Assembly: GCF_040939455.1 (NCBI RefSeq) | Contig: NC_134116.1 | Span: 42,547,400 to 42,611,399, forward strand | Reading direction: 5' to 3' | DNA from: Microcebus murinus | Lineage: Eukaryota > Chordata > Mammalia > Primates > Cheirogaleidae | DNA length: 64,000 nt | Shown: positions 39,405-52,194 of the stretch, piece after piece | How positions within the stretch are numbered: position 1 is the stretch's first letter | How the letters are laid out: the number at the start of each line of letters is the position of its first letter | Translations under genes and position numbers: made by a program | The notes under the pieces: generated by a model | What the model was told of the DNA's origin: nothing | Database searches by the model: none | What the model saw: the letters and a program-made list of their open reading frames with translations, nothing else

Positions 39405-41004
39405 TTTATTTTCACTTTGATATCATTCATTGTTATCATTCACTATCATTTGAATCTATTCAGACTCCACATATGTTCTTGCATGTGCATGTATACACAC
39501 ATGAAATGCATTTGATTAGGAAACAATCAGTTCACATTGTAATAACTGCTTTATTCTGTAGCTTTATTTCAGATCACTACCCACAGCAAAAGAAAGGCAG
39601 CTCTGAAATGGGTCAGTGAAACACAATTTTATATAGAGCAAGTATGTAGCTTTAGAAGTTATTATGTTGCATCTGAAAATTAAAATTTTACAACCCTCTA
39701 TAACCTGTAAAATTCTCTCTTGTGAAAAAAAGAGATAGACTCATGCAGGGCTGACTAAAGATCTAGGGAACTGTGTGATTGCTAACTAGGCTTCTCTAAT
39801 TTCTTTTGTGCAAGTCTGATAAACAAGCATGAGAAACAATTGTGAAAAATTGTTGCAAAAGCTGTATGTACCTGATAAGAATTAGAGAAGTTTTAAAAAC
39901 ATCTTATTTTAGGGGTTAATAGTAACTTAAAATTGTGTGTTTGTGTGTTATATCTTCTATTAAGATATGTCCCTCTTCCCTTCACTGCACAGGGCTGAGT
40001 ACACAACTAATTCTCAAATAATTGATTGATTTTTTTTGAAATGTCCAGTGGTTTCAATTAGCTCTGCATGGTTAGACATTTTTCTGAGTGTCAGAAATCT
40101 ATAGTGTGGGTTTGCAATTTTCATATAAAAATATAGATTTGTAGGAGTAGATCAGAAATAATGAATGAATCTTCTGGTAAACTTGTTCTGTGGGATGTAA
40201 GTGTCAATCTTAGTTTCCCTAGGCAGGAATCTGCAAAGTCAGAGAAAATTTCAAGTCTATTTTATAATGTGCATTATTCTACCACAAGAAAACCAGCAAT
40301 TTGACTAGCATTTCATGTAACTAAATTTTCACTACAGAGAAAAACACAATGATGATTTTATAATGCATTATATCTGGTGGCTAATATCTATAAACTCTAT
40401 GTACTCAGTTCAATAAATATTAATAAACAAGTCACATAATTTACAAAATAGCCTCATATTCCTAGTAAAATTTATTGTTTCACTCACACTATCAGGGATT
40501 TACTTAGTGCACTATCATTTCTCTTAATTTCCTCATCGTTCAATGCCATGATTTTTTTGTAATCTCTGTTATTTATTTATTAACTTCTTCTTATTCCCCC
40601 CACTCACGAAAGAGTAAAATTAACTTAAGTGATTACCAGCTAAAGCAAATATTTTTATTATATTTCTCCTACTTCAAATGATTTTAGAATATACCTCTAT
40701 ATGTAGACATCTATGAATAAAATTATGTAAAAGATTGATTTTCAATTTTTGTCATTCCCTTGTAAAACTTCAAGCTCACCAGAAAATAAATGCTATGATT
40801 AATCGGGAATCATAAAATCAAGTGAACAGAAATTTGTATTTCCTTATAAAATGCTATTGAAAGTTGCAAAACTTACTGTATATTGAAAAATTTGCTACCA
40901 GAGATTTTTCTACAATAATATGAAGCTTATTTAAGTAGACAAATGATTCCAATGTAAATACAAATATCTACCTCTACTTAGACATCAATAAAACATTACT
41001 TGTT

Positions 41005-41215
41005 TAGCAGGTTTCATTTTATTTGATCCACACAAAAATCTAAGGAAGTAGGTCTCCCTTATTACCTTCCATCCCCTAGATAAGGAAGCTGAGATTTGAA
41101 GATGTTAAGTACATTGCCCAAATCCATACAGCTAGCGAGTAGCAGAGTAGAGTTTGAGTCATGATTTGGTTTCAAAGCCTGTGAAGTTTTCATTCTGCAA
41201 TGTTGCTTTCCAGTC
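41005..41215 (+). mobile_element. MIR SINE, well kept
   Basis: TAGATAAGGAAGCTGAGATTTGAAGATGTTAAGTACATTGCCCAAATCCATACAGCTAGCGAGTAGCAGAG is a clear MIR core in the sense orientation. Confidence 0.9.
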
Positions 41216-42084
41216 AATAGACAACTATAAGAAATAATACACATATTATTTTGCTAATGTTGTAATTTAAATATTGTTATGCAAATTATATTTACAAATA
41301 TCGTATATAACTGCAATACATTTTTAGCTACATATTCTATTTTTCAACAATCACATTTCTTGCTTTCATGTCATATTGCATGTAGTTATATTATGCTATA
41401 TTACATTATTATTAGTTTATTATTGATTATTGTAGTATTTAACATATGAAAATTGTTTTCTCACAAGTATATTTATTTTCTGGGATATATGCATTCATAT
41501 TTGTATCCTCATTATTTTCCAATGTGCTTGGAACTTATTTTTCAATATACGTTTATTAAATAAAAGAAATATATAATGAAAAAATTGACTTTTTAATTTT
41601 AATCAGTTTAGCCTTTCCCTTCAGTATCCAAATCATATACTTTTCAGGAATCATCCCTCAAAAAGTATGATATAATATCCAACATGTGTCAGTACTATGC
41701 CCTTCGGATCAAACTTAATCATATATGTAATGACATGCATAGTAACATCCAGTAATGTGGCTATAAGGATTCAAAAAATAAGGGAAAGTGGATCCATTCA
41801 TTCTGCAGTAACTCATGTATCATCCTTTCTACATTCCTCAAATTATCTAACTTAAAGTCACCCTTAGATTACAGTAATTGCTTCAAAATATGTTTTAAAC
41901 TGGTAGAAGTTCTTTAGAAATATAGAATTATGCTGAAATGCATTTTACAGAACAAATAAAAGTAAGATTGTTATTTTAAAGGTCCGGGGGAACTGCCCAG
42001 GCTGTGACTTCTGCAGTCCTTGAAGAGTGATGAAGAGCTTTGAGTGTTCCTCAGGCTAAATTTGAAAATCACTGGAAAAAAACA

Positions 42085-42365
42085 TGCTTTTTAAATTTTT
42101 TATTGTACATATTTAAGGTATATAATATGATGTTTTAATATACACATGCATAGTAAAATGATTACAACAGTCGAGAAAATTAACATATTCACCACGTAAC
42201 ATACTTACCTTATTGTGTGTGTGTTAGAAGAATACCTAGAATCTACTGTCTTAGCAACTTTTCAGAATATGTTACAATACGGTTAACTATAGTCCTTATG
42301 ATGAACATTAAATGTTAAACACTTATCCTACAGAAGTACAACTTTGTACCCTCTTTAATAATTCA
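42085..42365 (-). mobile_element. L1 3' UTR fragment (primate/older type)
   Basis: TTTTTATTGTACATATTTAAGG ... GATGTTTTAATATACACATGC ... GTTAACTATAGTC ... AACTTTGTACC follows the antisense 3' UTR of the L1PB/L1MA type. It differs from the G-rich 3' UTRs of the young L1s elsewhere in the window. Confidence 0.82.
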
Positions 42366-42415
42366 AGATAAAATGCAAATAAATAGCCCATTAATACTTG
42401 ACCAATATCAGTGAA

Positions 42416-42418
<3 letters not shown>

Positions 42419-42465
<47 letters not shown>
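42419..42465. repeat. (GA)n microsatellite
   Basis: About 22 pure GA units. Confidence 0.95.
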
Positions 42466-42468
<3 letters not shown>

Positions 42469-42694
42469 TTATTTTCGAGGAGTAAAAGATAGATAAGACT
42501 ATCTAAAGCACAGCTTCCTGTCTAGAAAATAAAAAAAAAAAAAAATCACCATGAACTTTGAAGAAATTCTATTTCCTAAGAATGCTAGACCTTGCCACAA
42601 CTGTTGGTCCATGTTTATATCATCTTTTACATTCTTTATTTCCATAGTCTTCCATTTTCTTTCTCCTACCTTGGTTTCCTCTGTGTATTTTTGT

Positions 42695-43290
42695 CACATC
42701 TGCCAGGGTGATTTTAGAAAACATGAGTCAGATGCTATCACTCCAGTTCTCCAAATCCTCCCATGCCTGTTTATCTCATTCAGAATAAAACTAATATCCC
42801 TGCATTTGTGAAAGATCCTGTAAGTGACCTGGTGTCTGCTGCCTCCCTGGGCTGACATACAATTCCTTTCCTTTTTGCTGACTCAGTTTTAATATTTTTG
42901 ATCCCTTAAATATGCTGAAATCCATCATGCCTCAAGGCCCTTGCTTTCCCATTCCCTCTGCCTGTGGCACTGTCCCAGATACAGGAACTGCATGAGCTTT
43001 CACTTCCTTTTGGAGGCTGGTAAACTTCCACCTTATCACTGAAGCCTAGCGATTCAACTAATAAAGCTTGACTTCTTTCCTTCAAAAATCCCTATTTTCT
43101 TCCATGGTTTATTTATTGCTATAGATATCTCCATCATCTGATATACTTATTTATTTGTTGAATCTTAATTTATATTCCTTTTACCTTTTTTTTTATTGCC
43201 ACATTCCTATCATCTTGAACATGACCTGGCACAAAGTAGTAAGTATTCAACAAAACTGTAAATAAATGAAAGGATGAATGATGGATGAAA
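42695..43290 (+). mobile_element. L2 LINE remnant, long 3' part
   Basis: GAGTCAGATGCTATCACTCCAG, TCATTCAGAATAAAACTAATATCC, CCTCAAGGCCCTTGCTTTCC, CCCTCTGCCTGTGGCACTG and the final CTGGCACAAAGTAGTAAGTATTC follow L2 in order over about 600 bases. Confidence 0.88.
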
Positions 43291-43644
43291 TTTTTAATAT
43301 AACTAAAGCTTAGAATTTAAAAGTGAAGATTTTTAAAGTAACTTTTAATAATTCCAATAAAAAATCATCTCCCAAACTATATTGCACATTGCATTGCTTC
43401 TTTGTTAAAATGAGTGTGAATAATATGAGCTGAAGTTTTCTTGACTATTTTAGAATTCTTTAGTAATATAACTGAGAATACTGAAATATTCCAGAACAAT
43501 TGAGTTTTGTAACTCTCTGTTCTTATACTAAATAACTCTAGATACAGAGTTTCACAGTACTTTTTAAAAAATATTATGCATTTTTTACCATCACTTCCAC
43601 TATGAAGTGCCATTCCCCTTTCCCCATTGCTCATTATAATAAAT

Positions 43645-43765
43645 TCAAAAGTATTTATTATTTATTTGTTTCTCATGCCATGATAGGCATTATTAGGCAC
43701 TGTGAATTCAAAATTAAATAAGAAACATTGCCTGTCCTCCAGAACCATCTTAAACTAGTCTAGTA
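43645..43765 (-). mobile_element. Short L2 fragment, antisense
   Basis: TATTTATTATTTATTTGTTTCTCATGCC ... GGCACTGTGAATTCAAAATTAAATAAG ... TGCCTGTCCTCCAGAACC matches the antisense L2 3' end. Confidence 0.55.
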
Positions 43766-43827
43766 AAATAATCTTCATTTTTCAGAAGCTATTGCTCCCC
43801 AGAAGGAAATATTATACTATTTTTGTT

Positions 43828-43898
<71 letters not shown>

Positions 43899-43920
43899 TC
43901 TCTCTCTCTCTCCCTCTCTC
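43828..43920. repeat. (TC)n microsatellite
   Basis: About 90 bases of TC units with one CTCCTCTGTC interruption, followed by short CA runs. Arg-Glu and Leu-Ser open frames across it are artefacts of the repeat. Confidence 0.95.
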
Positions 43921-43965
43921 CAAACACACACATATAATACACACAGACTTGCAAACAATACACAC

Positions 43966-44358
43966 TGCCATGATCTAAATGTGTTCCTCCAAATTCTTGT
44001 ATTGTCAATTGAATCGCCAATGCGACAATGTTGGGAGATGGGGCCTTTTGGGAAGTGTTTATATTATGAGGGCTCCTCCTTCATGGGTGGATTAATGCCA
44101 CTATAAAACAGGCTTGTTTAAGTGGGTTCTCTCTTCTCTGATCTTCTGCCACGTGGGCACACAGCCTTCAGTCTCTGTCTTGCTCTTCTGCCATTATAGC
44201 ATGCGGCAAGAAGACTCTTACCAGACCAAATTGCAATGTCTTGATATTGGACTTTCCATCCTTTCTGAAGGCTGTGCCTTGTGAAAGAAGGGCATAGCCT
44301 TTCTTTACAAATTGCCCAGTTTGTGGTATTCTGTTATTAGCAGTACAAAAATAATACA
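43966..44358 (+). mobile_element. MaLR-type solo LTR (MLT1/MST-like)
   Basis: It starts TGCCATGATCTAAATGTGTTCC and runs through GGGAGATGGGGCCTTTTGGGA, TGGGTGGATTAATGCC, GATATTGGACTTTCC and the end GCCCAGTTTGTGGTATTCTG. Possible 5-bp duplications CACAC flank it, but they sit in CA repeats and prove little. Confidence 0.85.
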
Positions 44359-44391
<33 letters not shown>

Positions 44392-44430
44392 GTGCATACA
44401 TACCCCTAAACATGCACACACACATACACA
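44356..44430. repeat. (CA)n microsatellite
   Basis: Interrupted CA units with TACA and GTGC breaks, at the 3' edge of the MaLR LTR. Confidence 0.9.
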
Positions 44431-44654
44431 TTAGAAAGAAAGTTTAATTTTGAGAGGTCTCTTTACTTTTTGAGAAGAATAAATTCATACAACTCATAAA
44501 AGGATACTGAGAATCCCTACTCATAGTGAGTTTGTCATCTCTTTTTATTTCCTGTACATTAATTAAAAATATAGGAGGGAAAATACAGCTATGGAGGATT
44601 ATCTAAGATAGTTAATAGAATAAAATACCTGTGGCAAGTGGAGTTTTAATTTTC

Positions 44655-44978
44655 TTTTTTTTGAGACAGAGTCTCGCTTTGTTGCCCAGGCTAGAGTGAG
44701 TGCCGAGGCATCAGCCTAGCTCATAGCAACCTCAAACTCCTGGGCTCAAGCAATCCTGCTGCCTCAGCCTCCCGAGTAGCTGGGACTATAGGCATGTGCC
44801 ACCATGCCTAGCTAATTTTTTCTATATATATTAATTGGTCAATTAATTTATTTCTATTTATAGTAGAGATAGGGTCTCATCTTGCTCAGGCTGGTTTCAA
44901 ACTCCTGACCTTGAGCAATCTGCCTGCCTCAGCCCCCTAGAGTGCTAGGATTACAGCCGTGAGCCACCTCGCCTGGCC
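44655..44978 (-). mobile_element. Dimeric Alu SINE (strepsirrhine type)
   Basis: Antisense Alu from the poly-T/TTGAGACAGAGTCTCGCTTTG end to the GAGCCACCTCGCCTGGCC end, with the lemur-type GCATCAGCCTAGCTCATAGC and the AATTGGTCAATTAATTT linker. CpGs are partly decayed. It sits beside a MIR remnant. Confidence 0.94.
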
Positions 44979-44984
44979 TAAATT

Positions 44985-45075
44985 TTTTAACATTAAGTAT
45001 GTTTTACAATGCCTACCTAATAAGATTTTCATAAGGATTAAATGAAATAGTTGTCTTACACTTAGTAGGATATCA
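44985..45075 (-). mobile_element. MIR fragment next to the Alu
   Basis: GCCTACCTAATAAGATTTTCATAAGGATTAAATGAAATAG fits the antisense MIR phrase (CTACCTCATAGGGTTGTTGTGAGGATTAAATGAG). Confidence 0.5.
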
Positions 45076-46461
45076 CAAAATGGTAGATCTCTTCTTAGTT
45101 TCCTGGATCGATATTTAAGAAGGAAATAATTATACTATATACATTTTTCTGAACGAACATTTGGAAAAAATATTGTATATTTAAAATGAGAATCTATCAA
45201 GTGTGAATCTAATATGATCTGCAAGCTAATCATTTGTTTTTCCACAATTTTGTATAACTTTGTTATATAGACATGCACACTAAAACTTAGGTAGACTATA
45301 ATTTCAGAAACTATATAGATGTATCTGTTCAGATACATCTATATACATATATTTCAGACTTTACCATATTCCTGAGTGTAATGCATGTCACATTTCCTCT
45401 GATCAATAAAGAGCGAGAATTTCCATTTTTCATGATGGCCAACAGTTAGAGTAGCAGAAAAAGGGAGAGGTCACCGTACCAGCAGGAGATAGGCTTCAAA
45501 GTAAGGGGTCAGTGGGTTAGCTTCCCATAGGGCTGACAAGTAATATTTTTTTGGATTGAGGGCCAGAGGCATCTTGACTCATAGTTAAGAGTCAGAAAAA
45601 TATATTAAGCATCTTAAGTTGTAATTTTCAAATTAGATATTGGAAGCCAATTTACTTATAGTAACAATGTTCAGAAGAAATTTGCTCTCTCAGAATAATC
45701 TTCCCCATACTCTGAATATACAATTTACTTAAAAATCACAGTACTATTTCTAAAAGAGAGCATGCAGAAAATGTTGTTCTTAGCTTTTATATGTTCACAT
45801 ATTACTTACACATGAACTTTTGAAAAAAAGAGCATTTTAAAACTATTCACAGTTTTTATAATATTCCTAATCAGAACTGTGTTAAGACAAACCAAATATT
45901 AGTTTTTAAAGCCATGTATTTTTTTCCCTAGATTTTTAAAGGATCTGGTCATAATGTGGATGAATGAAAATATAAAAATTCGTAGATATGTCTTGAGATA
46001 GAAAAAGAAATGTAGAAATCTGACATGAGAAAATCTCTTAAAGTTTTCAAGACCTATGTCCCAAAAGAGACATCAAAAAATATAATACCATTTACAAAGA
46101 TCATTAGGGTTGACTTAAAAGAAAAGGGCATTTTCAGGCCTCCTCAACACATGCACACACACAAAAACTAATTGTAACAATATTGAAAATATTTTAAATT
46201 TCTATTATTTTGTCCACATTTACATGGACATCATAAACTCTTTTTTTATGACTTCAGATCTGTAATTTATAAACTGTAATCTTATTATTTTATTGTGATC
46301 ATATGGTTAAAGCTTCAGCAAACTCATATCACAGTGAGTCAGGCAAATTTAAGTACACCATGTAAATAATGAAATTGGTTTCTTTATACCAGGGAAACAA
46401 AAAAAATTTTCGTTTGTTTGGTAAACAAAAAAATATTTATTAAGAATTTTCTTTTTGAAAG
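45076..46461. other. AT-rich intergenic DNA
   Basis: No gene or element recognised between the MIR fragment and the internally deleted L1. Confidence 0.5.
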
Positions 46462-46473
46462 ACTGCAATGTCA

Positions 46474-49400
46474 GCTGTTTCTGTGGGCTTGGGGTAGGAC
46501 AATGAAAGCTACATCCTCTATGTGTCTGAACTGCATCTGTGGGACCCTGGTGCCCAAGCAGCTGTCTGCAGCCTGTGCACAGGAGCCTGACCTCCAGGCC
46601 CTAGCTTCCTTCTGCTTGCCTGGCCTTGATCTTACCCTCCAGGCCAGGTTGAACCCAGAGACTCTTACTGCCAGTAAGTTGGGAGCATCTTGTAGACAGG
46701 GCCCCAGGCTCCCAGCCCTGCCAGGTGCCTTCTGCCCCACAGACCTGAGCCAATCAACAAGCATCATACTGCTTCTCAATCCTCCAGGTGAATTTGTCCT
46801 CCCCAGGGGGCTTTAACTCCTCAGGCTCTGTCTTGCTTATCCCCACCCAGACATTTCACAGCTCGAACCTATACGGCAGGAGCAACAGGAATACAGTGGG
46901 TTCTGGGGTACTCTACGTGACTCCAGAGCCCAGTCATTCTTGGTGGACTGCCTCTCAGAGAGAGGTTGAAGAAGACTCAATTGCTCGTTTTTTTCCACCG
47001 GGTCTCTTTTCTCTTCTGCCCTACCATACCCATGGCTACAGAAAGATTGAGCCCCCACATAGATGCTCCCACAGTGAGTGGGGATCAGACCTCTCCCTTT
47101 GAGGTCCTGCAGTGGACTGAGGGGTACTTGGCCTGGAAGCTCCCTACCAGCCAGCCCTCCTTGCTGCTGCTTGCCTGGAAGCTCCATTAGAGCAAGACAG
47201 GATCTGAGGCAGAGGGAAATTGAACCACCTTGGACACCCTGTGGGTGACAAGGGACCAGCATCCTTATAACTGGCATGGTCAGAGGTTGATTTCCAGGGC
47301 CCAGGGATGGGTTACAGACCAGATCCTGTACACCCATGCCTTGAGTGCAGTACCTGGGAGCACAGAGGGGCTATTTGTGACCTATTCTTGGGAGGTGCGA
47401 GTTGCCTGCAGTGGCATATCAGGGGGGAAGAATACAGCGTGGGTCCTATCTGTGGTGTGCTGGTGGAGCAGCCCTCCTCCCATGGCAGGGCTGTGTTCCC
47501 AGTTCAGGCCAGGATCCTTCACAGTAACCTCCCTGTCTGCATCACAGTTGTGGGAGAACTTGGATGTTTTGATAGCCTACCTACTGGCAGAGACTCAGGA
47601 GAAACAGAGGAACAGGGATGGGTTTAAAGGAGTGAGACCCACTCCAGACTGCCAGATTGCGGACCTCAGACAGCCCACCTCCACATGTAGACTTTCTGGT
47701 TGAGTGGGGTCACCTCAGCCTCTCCCTTGCAGCTTTGCCTAGAGCCTGGAATGGGCTTTTAACCCCTGCACATACCTTGCCAGCATTTGTGTAACTTAAG
47801 GGGAGGCTCACCCAATCTAACACCAGCCAGCCTCAATCCCCCACCCGCCTCTTCTGTGGTGGAGAATAAAGGACTCACCTGGAAGTTCCAGAGCCACTCC
47901 CACCAACTAGGGCATTAGAGGGCTTCTTCTGAGGAACTAGAACTGGTGATAAGATGCACAAATGACAGTGAAGCTCGTTCCCCCTAGCAAACACCAACTA
48001 CTGACAGGGAGGTCAATTTGTATGCTTTTCACAAAATTTACCAACTCAGTCATAGAGGATGTGGTTGATTTTCACCAATAAGCACCACTTACTGACTCAG
48101 AGATTAAAATAGGTAAGTTATTAACTAAGAAAAAGAAAATTCAAAAGCAAGAAGTAACAGCTGCTCCAGATGATGAAGAATCAGTAAAAGAACTCTGGAT
48201 GTGTGAAGAATCCGAGCAAAAGGTCACCTCCAAAAGGGAACACCAGCTCCCGAGCAATGGCTACCCATCAAAAGCAGAATATTGAAATGACAGATGAAGA
48301 ATTTTAAACATGGATTATAAGAAATCCAAATAAAATACAAGATAAAATAGAAACCCAACACAAAGAAACCCCCAAAACAATGCAGGAAATAAGTGAAAAA
48401 TTCACTAAAAAATCAAATTATTAAAGAAAAATCAAACAGAACTACTGAAAATGAAAAATTCATTCAGGAAACTACAAAACACAGTGGAAAGCCATAAGAA
48501 CAGGTTAGATCAAGCAGAAGAAAGAATCTCAGAACTTAAAGACAACAAAATTCAATTTAAAAAGTCAGTCATAGAGATAAAGCAGAGAAATAGGAGGAAT
48601 AAGCAAAACCTACAAGATCTATGGGACTACATAAAGAAGCCTAACATAAGAATATCTGAGGAAGACAATGGCAGAGGACATAAACAGGTGGAAAACAATA
48701 CCATGCTTGTGGGTCAGCAGAATCAACACTGTTAAAATGTTTATACTACCGAAGGTGATCTACAAATTCTATGCAATCCTTATTAAAATATCAACATCAA
48801 TTTTTGCCAATCTAGAAAAAATAATTCTACATTTCATGTGGAACCAGAGAAGACTCCATATAACCAAAGTAACCTTAAACAAAAAGAAGTTGGGAGGCAT
48901 CAACTTATGAGACTTTAAACTATACTGCAAGGCTCTATAGTAACCAAAACAGCATGATATTGGCATAAGAACAGAGTCATAGATCAATGGAACAAGATTG
49001 AGAACCAAGATATAAAACCATCTTCATGTAGCCATCTGATCATCTGATCTTTGACAAAGCATTCAAAAACATAGACTAGGGAAAAGAAACCCTATTCGAT
49101 AAATGGTGCTAGAAAAATTGGATAGCGATATGTACAAGACTGAAACAGGATCCGCACCTCTCATCTCTCACAAAAATCAACTCACGACAGATAACAGACT
49201 TAAACCTAAGGCATAAAACCATAAGAATTTTAGAAGAAAACATTGGAAAAACTATTACAGATAGCAGTGTAGGCAAAGAATTTATGAAGAAGATCCCAAA
49301 GGCAATCATAGCAACAACAAAAATAAATAAATGGGACCTGATCGAATTAAAAAGCTTCTGCACAGCCAAGGAAACTATTACTAGAACAAACAGATGGTCT

Positions 49401-50350
49401 ACAGAATGGGAGAAAATATTTGCATGCCACACATCTGATAAAGGACTGATAGCTAGAATCTGTATAGAACTCAAGAAACTTAACAAGAAAATAAATCAAA
49501 CAACCCTATCAAAAAGTGGGCAAAGGACATGAACAGAAACTTTTCAAAAGAATACAGACTAAAGGCCAACAAACATATGAAAAAATGCTCAACATCTCTA
49601 ATCGTCAGGGAAATGCAAATCAAAACCACAATGAGATATCACTTAACTCTAGTGAGAATGGCTTTTATCAAAAAATCACAAAACAAGAGATGTTGGCATG
49701 GATGCTGAGAGAAGATAGGAGCACTCATACACTGCTAGTGGGACTGCAAATTAGTAAAACTTCTATAGAAAGTAATATAGAGATATCTCAAAGAACTAAA
49801 AGTAAAAAGTAGAATTACCATTTAATCCTGCAATACCACTAGTGGGTATTTTCCCAAAGGAATAAAATATATTCTATAATAAAGACATCTGCATCTGAAT
49901 GCTTACAGCAGCACAATTCACAATTGCAAAAATGTGGAATCAACCCAAGTGCAAATCAACATGAGTGGATTAATAAAAATGTGGCATATGTATACCATGA
50001 AGCATGACTCAGCCATAAAAAACAATGATGAACTAAAAGTTTTTGTATTATCCTGGATGGAACTGGAGCCAATTCTTCAAAGGGCACAAGACTGGAAAAA
50101 CGAACACCACATGTACTCTCCATTAAATTGGCACTAATTGATCAACACTTATGTGCAAATATGGCAGTAACATTCATCAGGTGTGGAGCAGGTGGCAGGG
50201 TGGAGAAGGGAATGGTAAATTCACACCTAATGGGTGCAGTGCTTACTTTTTGGGGGCTGAGCATACTCGCAGGTCTAACTTGGGTGGTGCAAAGGTAATA
50301 TATGGAACCAAAGTATTTGTACCCCCATATTAATCTGAAATTAAAAGAAA
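46474..50350 (+). mobile_element. L1 with apparent 5' UTR and part of ORF1, internally deleted into late ORF2
   Basis: About 46,474-48,050 is GC-rich and reads like an L1 5' UTR. From about 48,100 an ORF1 relic follows; 48,451-48,670 encodes its coiled-coil part (KNSFRKLQNTVESHKNRLDQ, then AEERISELKDNK). At about 48,670 it jumps straight to late ORF2 reverse transcriptase (PKVIYKFYAI, WNQRRLHITK). The rest of ORF2 and the 3' UTR run to 50,350. Diverged target duplications ACTGCAATGTCA (46,462-46,473) and ACTGCAATGCCA (50,351-50,362) enclose everything, so this is one insertion lacking some 4 kb of a normal L1. Many stops; not functional. The long open frames in the 5' UTR part are not credible genes. 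Confidence 0.88.
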
Positions 50351-51442
50351 ACTGCAATGCCATACAAAATAGTAATGTTATACCCCAAATGTTTTATACA
50401 TTAAAAAATATTTTTGAACAATAATTGTATATATTAAAGTTATATACATCTATATTAAATACATCTATCTATTCCTATATATCTGTATGTATATATTATA
50501 TATTAGGTTTTACCCTAGAACTATTTCCCTAAAAGAAGTAAGGGTTTTTTAAAGTGATATTATATTTCCCTGAGCAGTACCATTAACCAGACAGGACCCA
50601 GTACAAAAATAAAAATAATGAATTTTTGCAAACTCCCTTCAAGTTTCTGAATATAATTTTGGAAAATACAAAGGCAGATAAATACAACCTAAATGATGTT
50701 AAATAAATGATGATAAATGATAACCTGGGTTATCATTAATAGGAATACATTCTTTTAATGCCATTTTTAATTCATATATTTATGGAATTAAATCAGCAAT
50801 TTTCATGAGAATTTCTCAAGTTTACACATGCATTGCAAGGGCCTAATCAAAAGGTCAAATAAACCAAAGGGATAGAGTGGATTAAAATGGCCACTGAGGA
50901 TTGATTAACACCTACAAATGTTTATTAAGCAGTTTCTTAATTGCTACTTAACTAAACTATACCTATACTGTAATGAAGATTAATAGGCCCTGAATAGTTT
51001 TTTTTTAATTTGTTTTATGAGATTGGAGTTCTTGATTATGCATGGGATAACTTAACATTACCGACATATGGTATTATGTTTCAATCATTTTGTGAAATAA
51101 TGTTATTACAAAAATGTCTTCATTTAATGTATACATTTAGAATGCTGAATACTTATTTTAAATGGTATACACTAATTTTAAATAATGTTTTATATTGATG
51201 TATATAGATATATTTTATTAAAATTAATTAAAGAAAAAACACAGGAGCCATCACAAGGCCATCCAACTGTTTTTGTTGGATATTACTATGTAGAAACAAC
51301 TTTCTAGACATTATAGAAGAGCTGTCAAAATATTCAAGATAATTAGAGTCATTTTTATTAGATAAGTGTACATTAAATTGAGTTGCTTTAGAAAATAATT
51401 ACTAAAAGTGAGAATTTTTCAGCCACTAAAATGCTTGGATTC

Positions 51443-51876
51443 TGCTATAGTTTGAATGCTTACCTACTCCAAAACTCATGTTGCAACTTAATCCCCAATG
51501 TGGCAGTATTCAGAGGTAGAGTCCTTAAGAGGTCATGAGTGCTTTGTCCTTATGAATTGATTAATTCATTCATATATTAATGAATTGATGGGTTAATTCT
51601 TTAATTGATTAGTGGGTTATCATGGGAGTGCAACTGGTGGTTTCATAAATAGTAGAGAGACCTGAATGATCACACTCATTCTCCTCACCACGTGATACCC
51701 TGCCCTGCTTTGGGGCCATGCAGAATATACCTGCCCGAAGGAAGGCCCTCACCACAATGAGCCCTAGATGTTGGACTTCTCATCCTTCCTAAATGTAATA
51801 AATAAATTCCTTTTGTTTATAAGTCACCCACTTGCAGGTATTCTATTATAAGCAAGAGAAAATGGACTAAGATACA
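51443..51876 (+). mobile_element. MaLR-type solo LTR (MST/MLT1-like)
   Basis: TGCTATAGTTTGAATGCTTACC ... CTTAATCCCCAATGTGGCAG ... GATGTTGGACTTCTC ... CAGGTATTCTATTATAAGC ... AATGGACTAAGATACA is a near complete MaLR LTR. An ATTAATTCATTCATATATTAATGAATTGAT near-palindromic expansion lies inside it at 51,558-51,600. Confidence 0.9.
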
Positions 51877-52194
51877 TCTAAATTTAATTTTGCTTATTGC
51901 TTAATATTTGAGTTGTGGGAACTTCAAGTGTGATGTATTTCACACCCTGTTGGATCTAGTAATTATGTGAAGAGTTTTATATTTGTGTTAATTATAGTAA
52001 ATACTCGAGCATTCTACAGATTTTCAGTATCCTGCTTAAACTCTTTTGCTTACATGTCATCAGGGAACTATAGCAACCATATGAACACTCCTTTGAAAGC
52101 CTGTGATTGACTGAACTGACAATTCAATATAATTCAATAGTGTTAGAATAATTGAATCATTTTTTTCTTCAAAACTAAGTGTGATGTGATAGAA

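Noticed and set aside
43789..44106. Arg-Glu and Leu-Ser repeat proteins
   Set aside because: Pure translation of a (TC)n microsatellite.
46418..47703. Several 100-166-codon open frames on both strands
   Set aside because: They fall in the GC-rich L1 5' UTR, where open frames arise by composition; none resembles a protein.
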